Shown in pieces: positions 8,355 to 17,147 of a stretch of DNA of 64,000 bases (its first letter is position 1; each line of letters opens with the position of its first letter). The notes beneath the pieces were generated by a model. The model searched no databases. It saw nothing but the letters and a program-made list of their open reading frames with translations, and was not told where the DNA came from. The stretch lies in the NCBI GenBank assembly GCA_963781785.1, contig CAWAHD010000005.1:682001-746000 (forward strand). Reading direction: 5' to 3'. Source of the stretch: CAWAHD01 sp963781785 (GTDB taxonomy: Bacteria > Planctomycetota > Planctomycetia > Isosphaerales > Isosphaeraceae). The position numbers and the translations under genes were made by a program.

Positions 8355-9015
8355 TCCCGACGAGACGGTTTTCTGGCATCACGGCTTTCTCGAGCTCAAT
8401 AGCACGATCGTCACGACGTGGGTGTTGATGCTCGTGATGACGGTTGGCTCCTGGCTGATCACGCGCCAGCTCGTGACCGAAGTGCACATCTCGCGCTGGC
8501 AAGGCTTCCTGGAAATCATCGTGACGTCCATTCAAAAACAGATCGAAGAAATCGGCCTCCACAATCCGGCCAAGTATCTGGGGTTTCTGGGCACTTTGTT
8601 CCTGTTCATCGCGGTGTCCAACCTGTGCGCGATCATCCCTGGGTACGAACCACCGACCGCTTCGCTCTCGACAACGTCGGCGCTGGCGCTCTCGGTGTTT
8701 GTCGCCGTGCCGCTCTTCGGCATCGAGGAGCAAGGGCTGGTCGGTTACTTGAAGTCGTACCTCAAACCGACGTGGATCATGCTGCCGTTTCACTTGATCA
8801 GCGAGTTCTCGCGCACGTTTGCCCTGGCCATGCGTCTGTTCGGCAACATCATGAGCGGGACGCTGATTGTCGCCATCTTGCTGACCATCACGCCCTTGTT
8901 CTTCCCGATCTTTATGGACCTGCTCGGTCTGCTTACCGGCATGGTGCAGGCGTACATTTTCAGCATCCTCGCCACCGTTTACGTCGCGGCGGCCACGCGA
9001 ACCCGCGAAGCATGA
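8344..9015 (+). CDS. atpB: N-type F-ATPase a subunit
   Basis: The protein starts with the TTG at 8344 (read as M-HLSPDETVFWHHGF), preceded by AGGAGA; the in-frame ATG at 8266 lies inside atpR and gives non-homologous sequence. 223 residues with the essential Arg in SEFSRTFALAMRLFGNIMSG and the C-terminal helix GLLTGMVQAYIFSILATVYV. It forms the ion half-channels with the c-ring. Confidence 0.93.
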   Translation: MHLSPDETVFWHHGFLELNSTIVTTWVLMLVMTVGSWLITRQLVTEVHISRWQGFLEIIVTSIQKQIEEIGLHNPAKYLGFLGTLFLFIAVSNLCAIIPGYEPPTASLSTTSALALSVFVAVPLFGIEEQGLVGYLKSYLKPTWIMLPFHLISEFSRTFALAMRLFGNIMSGTLIVAILLTITPLFFPIFMDLLGLLTGMVQAYIFSILATVYVAAATRTREA

Positions 9016-9045
9016 ATCACGACCATTAACAATGAAAGGACACCA

Positions 9046-9327
9046 ATGGACAGCATGACGACCATCGCGATCGTGTCGATCATTACCGCCGGAGTCACGA
9101 TCGGGCTGGGGAGCATCGCGCCGGCGATTGGCGAAGGGCGGGCCGTCTCGACGGCCTTGAGCTCGCTGGCTCAACAGCCCGATGCCTCGAGCACCATCAC
9201 ACGGACCTTGTTCGTGGGCCTGGCAATGATCGAATCCATTGCCATCTACTGTCTCGTGATCTCGATGATTCTGATCTTCGCCAACCCGTTTTGGCACCAC
9301 GTCATTGAGAAAGCCACAGGAAAATAA
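9046..9327 (+). CDS. atpE: N-type F-ATPase c subunit, predicted Na+-binding
   Basis: 93 residues, two transmembrane helices. Helix 1 has SIAPAIGEGRAV with Glu at the ion-binding level and helix 2 has GLAMIESIAIYCL with the Glu-Ser pair. In characterised Na+-dependent c-rings the ligands are Gln or Glu in helix 1 and Glu-Ser in helix 2, so this ring is predicted to carry Na+. The double-Glu arrangement is typical of N-ATPases. AAAGGACACC precedes the ATG. Confidence 0.95.
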   Translation: MDSMTTIAIVSIITAGVTIGLGSIAPAIGEGRAVSTALSSLAQQPDASSTITRTLFVGLAMIESIAIYCLVISMILIFANPFWHHVIEKATGK

Positions 9328-9330
9328 GTC

Positions 9331-10311
9331 ATGCTCATCAATCCGTTCACCGTCCTTGCCCAGCTAATCAACTTCCTCATCCTGGTGTGGTTGCTCAAGC
9401 GATTCCTTTACAAACCCATCCTCCGCGCCATCGACGAGCGCGAGAAAGGGATCGCCGCCCAGCTCGCGCAGGCTGAGGGGAAAGTGGCGGAAGCGCAAAA
9501 AGAGCGCGATGACTTCCAGCACAAGAATGAGGCGTTCGACCAAGAGCGTGCCGCGCTCTTGAAGAAAGCCACAGACGATGCCAACTCCGAGCGTCAGCGG
9601 CTCTTGGGTGAAGCAAAAAGGGATGCCGATGCCTTGCGAGCCAAGCGCCAGGAAGCGTTGCGGGGCGAACAACGTAACCTGAGTCAAGAAATCATCCGCT
9701 GGACCCAGAAGCAGGTCTTCGCCATCACGCGGAAGACTCTGACGGACCTCGCCGGCACGGGCCTCGAGGAACGCATGGGCGACGTATTCGTGGAGCGCGT
9801 GCGTGCCTTGGCAGGAGAGGCCAAGCAGCAGTTGGCGACCGCCTTCAAGACGTCGAACCACACGGTGAGCGTGCATAGCGCGTTCGATCTGCCGCCGGCA
9901 CAGCGCACCGCGATCGAAAGTGCGGTGAAGGAAACGTTCGCCCCGGACGCTCATGTCCAGTTCGAGACCGCTCCGGAGCTGGTCAGCGGCATCGAGCTCT
10001 CCTCGGGCGGACAGAAGGTGGCCTGGAGCATCGCGGATTATCTCGCGACTCTGGAAAAGAGCGCCGGCGAACTTCTGCACGAGGATGCCAAGCCAGAATC
10101 CAAGCCGGACGCGAAGTCCAAACCCGACGCGGAGGCGGGAGCCAAGACCGATCCCAAGGCCGAACCCAAGACCGACCCGAAGGCCGAAGCCAAGACCGAT
10201 CGAGACGCGGAGGCCAAGCCCGAACCAAAGGCGGAGGCCAAGTCCGGGCCGAAGCGTGAACCCCAAAACGGGCCCAAACCGGTGGCCGCGGCCGCTAAGG
10301 CGGAACATTGA
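9331..10311 (+). CDS. atpF: N-type F-ATPase b subunit with a long Lys/Pro/Asp repeat tail
   Basis: 326 residues. An N-terminal membrane anchor (LINFLILVWLLKRFLYKPIL) is followed by a long charged coiled coil (residues ~30-120) and a delta-like C-terminal domain, as in the b subunits of N-ATPases that lack a delta gene. From about residue 252 the protein continues as an imperfect repeat of Lys, Pro, Asp, Glu and Ala (units such as KTDPKAEP and AKTDPKAE), which normal b subunits do not have. The stop overlaps the TTG start of atpA. Confidence 0.9.
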   Translation: MLINPFTVLAQLINFLILVWLLKRFLYKPILRAIDEREKGIAAQLAQAEGKVAEAQKERDDFQHKNEAFDQERAALLKKATDDANSERQRLLGEAKRDADALRAKRQEALRGEQRNLSQEIIRWTQKQVFAITRKTLTDLAGTGLEERMGDVFVERVRALAGEAKQQLATAFKTSNHTVSVHSAFDLPPAQRTAIESAVKETFAPDAHVQFETAPELVSGIELSSGGQKVAWSIADYLATLEKSAGELLHEDAKPESKPDAKSKPDAEAGAKTDPKAEPKTDPKAEAKTDRDAEAKPEPKAEAKSGPKREPQNGPKPVAAAAKAEH

Positions 10312-11867
10312 ATAACTCGCTTGATAGCCTGCAAAGCATGTTCGACCGTGCTTTCGCGGGGATAGGCCGGAGGCTGGAAGCCTTCACGCCGCAACTGGTG
10401 CCGCGTGAAGTCGGCACGATTACGAGCGTTTCGATCGGCATCGCCAAGGTCTCGGGCCTTCCTGGCGTGGGATTTGATGAGCTGGTGAAGTTCCCTGGCG
10501 ATCTCTACGGTATCGCGTTCAACGTCGATTCGGACGAGATCGGCGTCGTGTTGCTTGGCGAATGCGAGCATCTGCACGCGGGCGACGAGGTCGAGCGTAC
10601 GGGACGTGTGATGGACGTGCCGGTGGGTGATGGCTTGATCGGGCGCGTCATCGACCCGTTGGGCGCGCCGCTCGATGGCAGAGGGCCGGTCGCTTCCAGC
10701 CAGCGTTTGCCCATCGAGCGCCCCGCACCGCATATCATGGATCGCGCTCTCGTTTCGGTGCCTCTGCAGACCGGCTTGATCGTCATCGATGCGCTGATTC
10801 CGATCGGCCGCGGCCAGCGCGAACTGATCCTGGGCGACCGTCAGACCGGCAAGTCCGCCATCGCGATCGACACAATTCTGAACCAGCGCGACCAGAACGT
10901 GCTTTGCGTGTATTGCGCGATTGGCCAGCGTGCGTCGGCCGTCGCCAAGGTCGTCGCCAACCTACGCGAAAACGGCGCGATGGATTACACCGTCGTCGTC
11001 GTGACCGAAGGCAACGACCCACCCGGGCTCGCCTACATCGCCCCGTACGCCGCGACCTCGATCGCCGAGCATTTCATGGAAGCGGGCAAGGACGTTCTCA
11101 TCGTTTACGACGACCTCACCCACCACGCGCGTGCCTATCGCGAGCTTTCCTTGCTGCTGCGCCGCCCGCCCGGCCGCGAAGCGTTCCCCGGCGACATCTT
11201 TTACATCCACTCGCGCCTGCTTGAACGTGCGACCCATCTTCGCGACGACCTTCACGGCGGCTCGCTCACCGCTCTGCCCATCATCGAGACGGAGGCGCAG
11301 AACATCTCGGCGTATATTCCCACGAATCTCATCTCGATCACGGACGGTCAGATTTACCTGTCACCGACGCTATTTGAGCTGGGCGTTCTTCCCGCCGTCG
11401 ATGTCGGCAAGTCTGTTTCGCGCGTTGGTGGCAAAGCGCAGCGGGCGGCGTACCGAGGGGTTGCGGGCGATCTCAAGCTCGCGTATGCGCAATTCACTGA
11501 GCTGGAATCCTTCGCCAAGTTCGGCACACGGCTTGACGACCACACCCGCAAGATTATCGAACATGGCCAGCGAATCCAAGCCATTCTCAAACAACCGGAG
11601 CTCGAGCCGGCGTCCGTCTCTGAACAGATCGTCATCCTTGTGGCCTTGACCGGCGGTGTCCTGGACAGTGTGCCGATCGACAAGGTGCGGGCTGCCGAGC
11701 AAGCTCTGAGAAAGGCGGCGGCGGAAATCCCGGACGAGATTCGCAAGCGCTTTTCCTCGAATGACAGGTTGAGCGACGAGGACCGCAAAGCGATCCTGCA
11801 AGTCGTCGGCAAGGCGATCGCGCCGTTTGAGCCAAGACCCGTTCCCGAACCCAAGAAGAAGCCATGA
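10308..11867 (+). CDS. atpA: N-type F-ATPase alpha subunit
   Basis: 519 residues from a TTG at 10308 overlapping the atpF stop (TTGA). P-loop GDRQTGKS, followed by the nucleotide-domain motif CVYCAIGQRASAVAKVV and the visible VYDDLTHHARAYRELSLLLR region. The C-terminus ends in a Pro/Lys tail. Non-catalytic regulatory nucleotide-binding subunit of the hexamer. Overlap with both neighbours indicates translational coupling. Confidence 0.95.
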   Translation: MNNSLDSLQSMFDRAFAGIGRRLEAFTPQLVPREVGTITSVSIGIAKVSGLPGVGFDELVKFPGDLYGIAFNVDSDEIGVVLLGECEHLHAGDEVERTGRVMDVPVGDGLIGRVIDPLGAPLDGRGPVASSQRLPIERPAPHIMDRALVSVPLQTGLIVIDALIPIGRGQRELILGDRQTGKSAIAIDTILNQRDQNVLCVYCAIGQRASAVAKVVANLRENGAMDYTVVVVTEGNDPPGLAYIAPYAATSIAEHFMEAGKDVLIVYDDLTHHARAYRELSLLLRRPPGREAFPGDIFYIHSRLLERATHLRDDLHGGSLTALPIIETEAQNISAYIPTNLISITDGQIYLSPTLFELGVLPAVDVGKSVSRVGGKAQRAAYRGVAGDLKLAYAQFTELESFAKFGTRLDDHTRKIIEHGQRIQAILKQPELEPASVSEQIVILVALTGGVLDSVPIDKVRAAEQALRKAAAEIPDEIRKRFSSNDRLSDEDRKAILQVVGKAIAPFEPRPVPEPKKKP

Positions 11868-12757
11868 GCGATACACTGGCAAGCCTGCGCCACAAGATCG
11901 GCGGAGCGGGCGACCTGAAATCGGTGGTCCGCTCGATGAAGGCTCTGGCAGCGTCGAGCATCGGACAATATGAGAAGTCGGTGCTGGCGCTGGCGGACTA
12001 TGATCGCACCGTGGAACTGGGCTTGGCCGTGTGCTTGAGGAATCGGCAGGCCGCCGCCGAGCAAGCCGGGCCGCCAGCCGCGAGTGCGAAGTCGGTGAGC
12101 GCCATCGTCTTCGGATCGGACCAGGGACTGGTCGGCCAGTTCAATGACGTGCTGGCGGATTTTGTCGCCAAGACGCTTGATCCTCTGCCCGGCGAAAAGC
12201 AAGTCTGGGCCGTCGGCGACCGCGTTCATTCCCGGCTGGCGGATGCCGGTCTCCCGCTGGTGGGACTTTTCGCCGTTCCAACTTCCGTCGGCGCCATCAC
12301 GCCGCTCGTCGGGCAGATTCTCATTGAAACAGAAGCGCATCACGAGAAGCACGAGACCGTTCAACTGTACGTCTTCCACAACCACCCCAAGGTCGGGGCG
12401 GACTATGAACCCGTCAGCCAACACCTGCTGCCCCTGGATGCACAATGGGGACTCGGGCTGGCCCATCTCGCCTGGCCGACCAAGAACCTGCCCGAGGTCA
12501 TCGGTGACCATGAGCAGACGCTGCGGGCACTGATCCGGGAGTATCTTTTTGTCTCGCTCTTCAAGGCGTGCGCCGAATCGCTGGCAGCCGAAAACGCCAG
12601 CCGCCTGGCCGCCATGCAGCGAGCCGAGAAAAACATCGACGACCTGGTGGGAAGCCTGAATCAGACGTTCCGCCGCCTGCGCCAGACCTCCATTGACGAG
12701 GAATTATTTGATGTGATATCCGGCTACGAAACTTTGTCCAAAGCAACGACGCGCTGA
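11864..12757 (+). CDS. atpG: N-type F-ATPase gamma subunit
   Basis: 297 residues, overlapping the atpA stop by four bases. The N-terminal helix (SLRHKIGGAGDLKSVVRSMK ALA) and the C-terminal helix (RAEKNIDDLVGSLNQTFRRL) form the rotor coiled coil; the middle Rossmann-like part has IVFGSDQGLVGQFND. It is more divergent than housekeeping gamma, as usual in the N branch. Last gene of the ATPase operon. Confidence 0.93.
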   Translation: MSDTLASLRHKIGGAGDLKSVVRSMKALAASSIGQYEKSVLALADYDRTVELGLAVCLRNRQAAAEQAGPPAASAKSVSAIVFGSDQGLVGQFNDVLADFVAKTLDPLPGEKQVWAVGDRVHSRLADAGLPLVGLFAVPTSVGAITPLVGQILIETEAHHEKHETVQLYVFHNHPKVGADYEPVSQHLLPLDAQWGLGLAHLAWPTKNLPEVIGDHEQTLRALIREYLFVSLFKACAESLAAENASRLAAMQRAEKNIDDLVGSLNQTFRRLRQTSIDEELFDVISGYETLSKATTR

Positions 12758-12793
12758 GGTGTGAAATGACGACGAAGAGCTGATGCTCGCCAG

Positions 12794-12820
12794 GGCCGCG
12801 GCTCGTCTTACGCCGCGGCC
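12794..12820 (+). terminator. GC-rich perfect hairpin between atpG and phosphoketolase
   Basis: GGCCGCGG and CCGCGGCC pair across an 11-base loop. There is no T-run, so it may be a processing or stabilising hairpin and not a Rho-independent terminator. Confidence 0.4.
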
Positions 12821-12880
12821 ATCGTGATTTCCTGACTTCCACAAATCCAGACCGATCGAACCTGATGAAGGAGACAGCCG

Positions 12881-15340
12881 ATGTCAAAACTCGAAGTCAA
12901 AGAGAGTGCTCTGGCGCCCGAACAACGCCGCACGGGACCGACCCGGACCGGACTGGCTTCGCGATCTCCGGACCAGCACGGTCCCCTCGAGCCGGAAGAA
13001 CTCGGCAAGATCGATGCCTACTGGCGGGCCGCCAATTACCTGTCCGTCGGCCAGATCTATCTCTACGACAACCCTTTGCTGCGAGAGCCGCTCAAGCTGT
13101 CGCACGTGAAGCCGCTTGTGGTCGGACACTGGGGCACGACGCCGGGTCAGAATTTCATCTATGTGCACTTGAACCGAGTCATCAAAAAGTATGACCTGGA
13201 TATGTTCTACATCGCCGGTCCCGGTCACGGCGGCCCGGCGCTCGTCGGCAACACCTACCTCGAAGGCACCTACACCGAGATCTATCCCAACATCAGTCAG
13301 GATGAGGCTGGGCTTCAAAAGCTGTTCAAGCAATTCTCGTTTCCCGGCGGGATTTCCAGCCATGTTGCGCCGACCACGCCGGGTTCAATACACGAAGGCG
13401 GCGAGCTGGGCTATTCGCTCAGCCATGCCTTCGGGGCCGCGTTCGACAACCCCGGCCTCATCGTTGCCTGCGTCGTCGGCGACGGTGAAGCGGAAACGGG
13501 CCCCTTGGCGACCGCATGGCAGTCCAACAAGTTGCTCAATCCAATGACCGATGGAGCCGTGCTGCCGATCCTGCACTTGAACGGTTACAAGATCAGCAAC
13601 CCGACCGTCCTGGCCCGCATCGAGCATGAGGAGCTGGAGCAATTCTTCCGAGGCTGCGGATGGACTCCCCACTTTGTGGAAGGTGATGAGCCCGAGAAGA
13701 TGCATCAGCTCATGGCCACCACCTTGGAAAAGGCCATCGAGGACATCCGGCAAATCCAAAAGAATGCGCGGACGAAGAATGACACGACTCGGCCGCGCTG
13801 GCCGATGATCGTCCTCAGGTCACCCAAGGGCTGGACGGGACCGAAGGTCGTCGATGGCCTGCAGGTTGAGGGCACCTTCCGGGCTCACCAGGTACCGCTC
13901 CTGGTGGATTCCGAGCATCCCGATCATGTCAAGCAGCTTGAAAGCTGGATGAAAAGCTACAAGGCCGAGGAGCTGTTCGACCAGAATGGCCGTCTCAGAT
14001 CGGAACTGGCCGAGCTGGCGCCGAAGGGCGACCGCCGGATGGGCGCCAATCCGCACGCCAACGGCGGAATGCTGCTGCGCGACCTGCGCATGCCGGATTT
14101 TCACGTGCACGCGGTGCATGTGCCGTCGCCGGGTGCCGTTGACGGCCAGGACACGCTCGTCCTGGGTAAGTTCCTGCGCGACGTGGCCAAGCTGAATCAG
14201 GATCAGCGCAACTTTCGCATCTTCGGTCCCGATGAGACGCTCTCGAATCTCCTGGGCGCGGTTTTTGAAGTCACCAACCGTCAATGGGACGCCCGGGAAC
14301 TGAACAATGATGAATTCCTCGCGCCCGCCGGACGCGTGCTGGACTCGATGCTCAGCGAGCACCAGTGCGAGGGCTGGCTGGAAGGATATCTACTGACCGG
14401 GCGGCACGGGCTGTTCAACAGCTATGAGGCTTTCATCCGGATTGTCGACTCGATGTTCAGCCAGCACGCCAAGTGGCTGAAGGTCACGTTGGAGCTGCCC
14501 TGGCGGCGGAAGATCGCGTCGCTCAACTATCTGCTCGCCTCCCACGTCTGGCAGCAGGATCACAACGGCTTCACGCACCAGGATCCCGGTTTCCTCGACC
14601 ACGTGATCAACAAGAAGGCCGATATCGTGCGCGTTTACCTGCCGCCCGATGCCAACTGCCTGCTGTCGGTCTTTGATCACTGCCTGCGCAGCCGGCATTA
14701 CGTCAACGTGGTGGTGGCGGGCAAACATGCCCTCCCGCAATGGCTGACGATGGACGCTGCGGTCGTGCATTGCACGGAAGGAATTGGCATCTGGCAATGG
14801 GCCAGCAACGACCAGGGCGCCGAGCCGGACGTCGTGATGGCCTGCTGCGGCGATACGCCCACGCTGGAGATTCTGGCGGCCGTTTCGATCCTTCGCGAGC
14901 ATCTGCCCGATCTGAAGATCCGGGTGATCAATGTCGTCGATCTGATGAAGCTTCAGTCCCAGAGCGAGCACCCGCACGGACTGAGCGACACGGATTACAA
15001 TTCGCTCTTCACCAAGGACAGGCACATCATCTTCGGCTTCCATGGATATCCCTGGCTGGTCCACCGGCTGACGTACCGCCGGACCAACCGCAACCTCCAT
15101 GTCCGGGGTTACAAGGAAGAGGGCACCATCACGACGGCCTTCGACATGCGGGTGCAGAATGACCTGGACCGCTTTCATCTCGTGCAAGACGTGGTGGATC
15201 GCCTGCCGCAGTTGGGTGCCAAGGGAGCCTATCTGAAGCAGATGGTCCAGGACAAGCTCATCGAGCACAAGCATTACATTGACGAGCACGGCCAGGACTT
15301 GCCGGAGATCCGGAACTGGAAATGGGGCAAATCGAAATGA
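12881..15340 (+). CDS. xfp: Xylulose-5-phosphate / fructose-6-phosphate phosphoketolase
   Basis: 819 residues, full family length, from ATG 12881 with GAAGGAGAC upstream. Visible signatures are GHWGTTPGQNFIYVHLNRVI, the substrate motif GPGHGGPA, the thiamine-diphosphate motif VVGDGEAETGPLATAWQSNK, and ENHKFTH-type QQDHNGFTHQDPGFLDHVIN. It cleaves xylulose 5-phosphate or fructose 6-phosphate with phosphate to give acetyl phosphate and a triose or tetrose phosphate. Its stop overlaps the aldolase start (ATGA), so the two are coupled. With zwf upstream it suggests a hexose-to-acetyl-phosphate route beside the Na+ ATPase. Confidence 0.96.
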   Translation: MSKLEVKESALAPEQRRTGPTRTGLASRSPDQHGPLEPEELGKIDAYWRAANYLSVGQIYLYDNPLLREPLKLSHVKPLVVGHWGTTPGQNFIYVHLNRVIKKYDLDMFYIAGPGHGGPALVGNTYLEGTYTEIYPNISQDEAGLQKLFKQFSFPGGISSHVAPTTPGSIHEGGELGYSLSHAFGAAFDNPGLIVACVVGDGEAETGPLATAWQSNKLLNPMTDGAVLPILHLNGYKISNPTVLARIEHEELEQFFRGCGWTPHFVEGDEPEKMHQLMATTLEKAIEDIRQIQKNARTKNDTTRPRWPMIVLRSPKGWTGPKVVDGLQVEGTFRAHQVPLLVDSEHPDHVKQLESWMKSYKAEELFDQNGRLRSELAELAPKGDRRMGANPHANGGMLLRDLRMPDFHVHAVHVPSPGAVDGQDTLVLGKFLRDVAKLNQDQRNFRIFGPDETLSNLLGAVFEVTNRQWDARELNNDEFLAPAGRVLDSMLSEHQCEGWLEGYLLTGRHGLFNSYEAFIRIVDSMFSQHAKWLKVTLELPWRRKIASLNYLLASHVWQQDHNGFTHQDPGFLDHVINKKADIVRVYLPPDANCLLSVFDHCLRSRHYVNVVVAGKHALPQWLTMDAAVVHCTEGIGIWQWASNDQGAEPDVVMACCGDTPTLEILAAVSILREHLPDLKIRVINVVDLMKLQSQSEHPHGLSDTDYNSLFTKDRHIIFGFHGYPWLVHRLTYRRTNRNLHVRGYKEEGTITTAFDMRVQNDLDRFHLVQDVVDRLPQLGAKGAYLKQMVQDKLIEHKHYIDEHGQDLPEIRNWKWGKSK

Positions 15341-16365
15341 ACGCGCAAGAGCTTATCGATACCGCGAGGACGCTGGTCGCCGGCGACAAGGGCCTGCTGG
15401 CAATGGATGAAAGCAATCCAACCTGCGACAAACGATTTGCCAGGTTGGGGATTCCCCAGACCGAGGAGGCCCGGCGCGCCTATCGGGAGCTGCTTGTGAC
15501 CACGCCCGGCCTCGGCGAGAGCATCAGCGGGGCGATTCTTTACGACGAGACGATCCGCCAGCAGAAGAAAGATGGCAGTCCCTTTATCAAAGTCCTCATC
15601 GATGCGGGAATCATTCCCGGTATCAAGGTTGACAAGGGCGCCACGGACATGGCCGGTCATGCGGGAGAGAAAGTCACCGAGGGTCTGGACGGATTGCGCG
15701 TCCGCCTGAAGGAGTATTCTCAAATGGGTGCCCGCTTTGCAAAGTGGCGCGCGGTGATTGCTCTGGGCGATGGCATTCGCAGCCGGGGCTGCATCGAGGC
15801 CAACGCGCAAGCGCTCGCTCGCTATGCCGCGTTGTGCCAGGAAGCCCGACTGGTCCCCGTCGTCGAGCCCGAGGTGCTCATGGACGGCGAGCACACCCTG
15901 GGGCGTTGCCGCGAGGTAACCGAGGAAGTCCTGCGAACGGTCTTCAACCAGCTTTACACACAACGGGTGACGCTGGAGGGCATGATCCTCAAGCCCAACA
16001 TGGTTCTTCCGGGATTGACCTGCCCCAAGCAAGAAGCGGTTGACGACGTGGCCGACGCCACGGTGGGTTGTCTGTTGCGAGCCGTCCCCGCTGCCGTCCC
16101 GGGTATCGCGTTCCTGTCGGGCGGCCAATCCGCTGAGCTGGCCTCGGCGCGATTGAACGCCATGAATGTGAGATTCAAGTCGCGACTGCCTTGGGCGCTG
16201 GCGTTCTCGTTCGGCCGCGCCATCCAGCAACCGGCTTTGGAGATCTGGCACGGCGACATGTCCCGCGTGCTGGCGGCACAGCACGCGTTGCATCATCGAG
16301 CGAGGTGCAACCGGGCGGCGCGGCGCGGCAAGTACGATGCCGCGATCGAGATGGATGGGACATGA
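15337..16365 (+). CDS. Fructose-bisphosphate aldolase, class I
   Basis: 342 residues from the ATG at 15337, which overlaps the phosphoketolase stop; an ATG at 15322 is also possible. Family signatures are KGLLAMDESNPTCDKRFARL near the N-terminus and the Schiff-base region EGMILKPNMVLPG. Interconverts fructose 1,6-bisphosphate with dihydroxyacetone phosphate and glyceraldehyde 3-phosphate. It follows phosphoketolase directly, so it can process the triose phosphate made there. Confidence 0.94.
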   Translation: MNAQELIDTARTLVAGDKGLLAMDESNPTCDKRFARLGIPQTEEARRAYRELLVTTPGLGESISGAILYDETIRQQKKDGSPFIKVLIDAGIIPGIKVDKGATDMAGHAGEKVTEGLDGLRVRLKEYSQMGARFAKWRAVIALGDGIRSRGCIEANAQALARYAALCQEARLVPVVEPEVLMDGEHTLGRCREVTEEVLRTVFNQLYTQRVTLEGMILKPNMVLPGLTCPKQEAVDDVADATVGCLLRAVPAAVPGIAFLSGGQSAELASARLNAMNVRFKSRLPWALAFSFGRAIQQPALEIWHGDMSRVLAAQHALHHRARCNRAARRGKYDAAIEMDGT

Positions 16366-16401
16366 GCAAACAATCACGTGTCACCAAGAAGGTAGACGCT
16401 C

Positions 16402-16746
16402 TTGTGGGATGAGACAGGCTTGAATTGCATGGCAACGATGATCAAAGCGCCCCAGCGCGATTTGCACGATTATATCGATGAAGATGATCGGCACGCACTT
16501 TGCCTGATGTTCAATGCCGGCCTTGATGCGGTCGATTTCAGTTTGCCCGCCGTGCCGTGGGGGGTTCAGTGGCACCTGGCCGCTGACACGTCTCCCGAAC
16601 CCCCTCAAGATCTGTTTGCTGCGGGGGAGGAACTGATCTGGGAAGATCGACAAACTTACCACCTCGGCCCGCGATCCAGCGCCGTACTTCTGGCTCGAGG
16701 ACCGACCGGTCAACAGTCGCAGACGGCATTGGAGCAGCCCAAATGA
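16402..16746 (+). pseudogene. C-terminal remnant of a glycogen debranching enzyme (GlgX-like)
   Basis: The frame holds only the last domain of a GlgX/isoamylase-type protein: LCLMFNAGLDAVDFSLPAVP, W-x-LAADTSPEPP, and a closing YHLGPRSSAVLLAR. The catalytic barrel is absent, and immediately upstream is the aldolase, so this is a fragment left by a deletion. The short frame 16362-16412 just before it (MSKQSRVTKKVDALVG) overlaps the aldolase stop and has no known relative. Confidence 0.6.
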
Positions 16747-16780
16747 ACACAGCGGACCTGATCACGACGAGGAACATTTG

Positions 16781-16924
16781 ATGGACAATTCACTTCCCGA
16801 AGTTTACCTGGCCCGTCACGGCGAGACGGCGTGGTCACTGTCGGGCCGGCATACGGGACGGACCGACATCCCCCTGACCGAGCGGGGCGAGGACAACGCA
16901 CGGAGGCTGCGAAGACATCTATGA
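16781..16924 (+). pseudogene. N-terminal fragment of a histidine-phosphatase (phosphoglycerate-mutase-like) gene
   Basis: 47 codons reading MDNSLPEVYLARHGETAWSL then GRHTGRTDIPLTERGEDNA before a stop. LARHGETAWS is the catalytic His motif of the histidine phosphatase superfamily. The remaining ~150 residues of a normal protein, including the second catalytic His, are missing. Confidence 0.65.
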
Positions 16925-16925
16925 C

Positions 16926-17147
16926 GTGTGTGTCGCCGGTGTGGAGGGGGACGTCCTGCACGCCTCGGCCCGCAAGATCCGCGACCTCTTCGGCCGGGCC
17001 GGATTCGTCGAGACGAGCCAAAGAGTCCATCACGGCCTGGCTCCGTTCCTTCTGACCGAGGGCGTGACCCGCTCGCATGCGACGCCAACCTTTCGCTCGA
17101 GCGCCGAGAGCTTCGCCGCCATCGGGACGGGAGTCGGACTGAGATGA
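16926..17147 (+). pseudogene. C-terminal fragment of an unidentified gene
   Basis: A frame of 73 codons (for example DVLHASARKIRDLFGRAGFV) starts right where the phosphatase fragment stops. The RKIRDLFGRAGFV pattern resembles C-terminal parts of SAM-dependent methyltransferases, but this is weak. Together with its two left neighbours it forms a row of three truncated genes. Confidence 0.35.

Noticed and set aside
8284..9300. Long minus-strand ORF of 338 codons under atpB/atpE
   Set aside because: His/Arg/Asp-rich shadow of well-supported ATPase genes; no homology.
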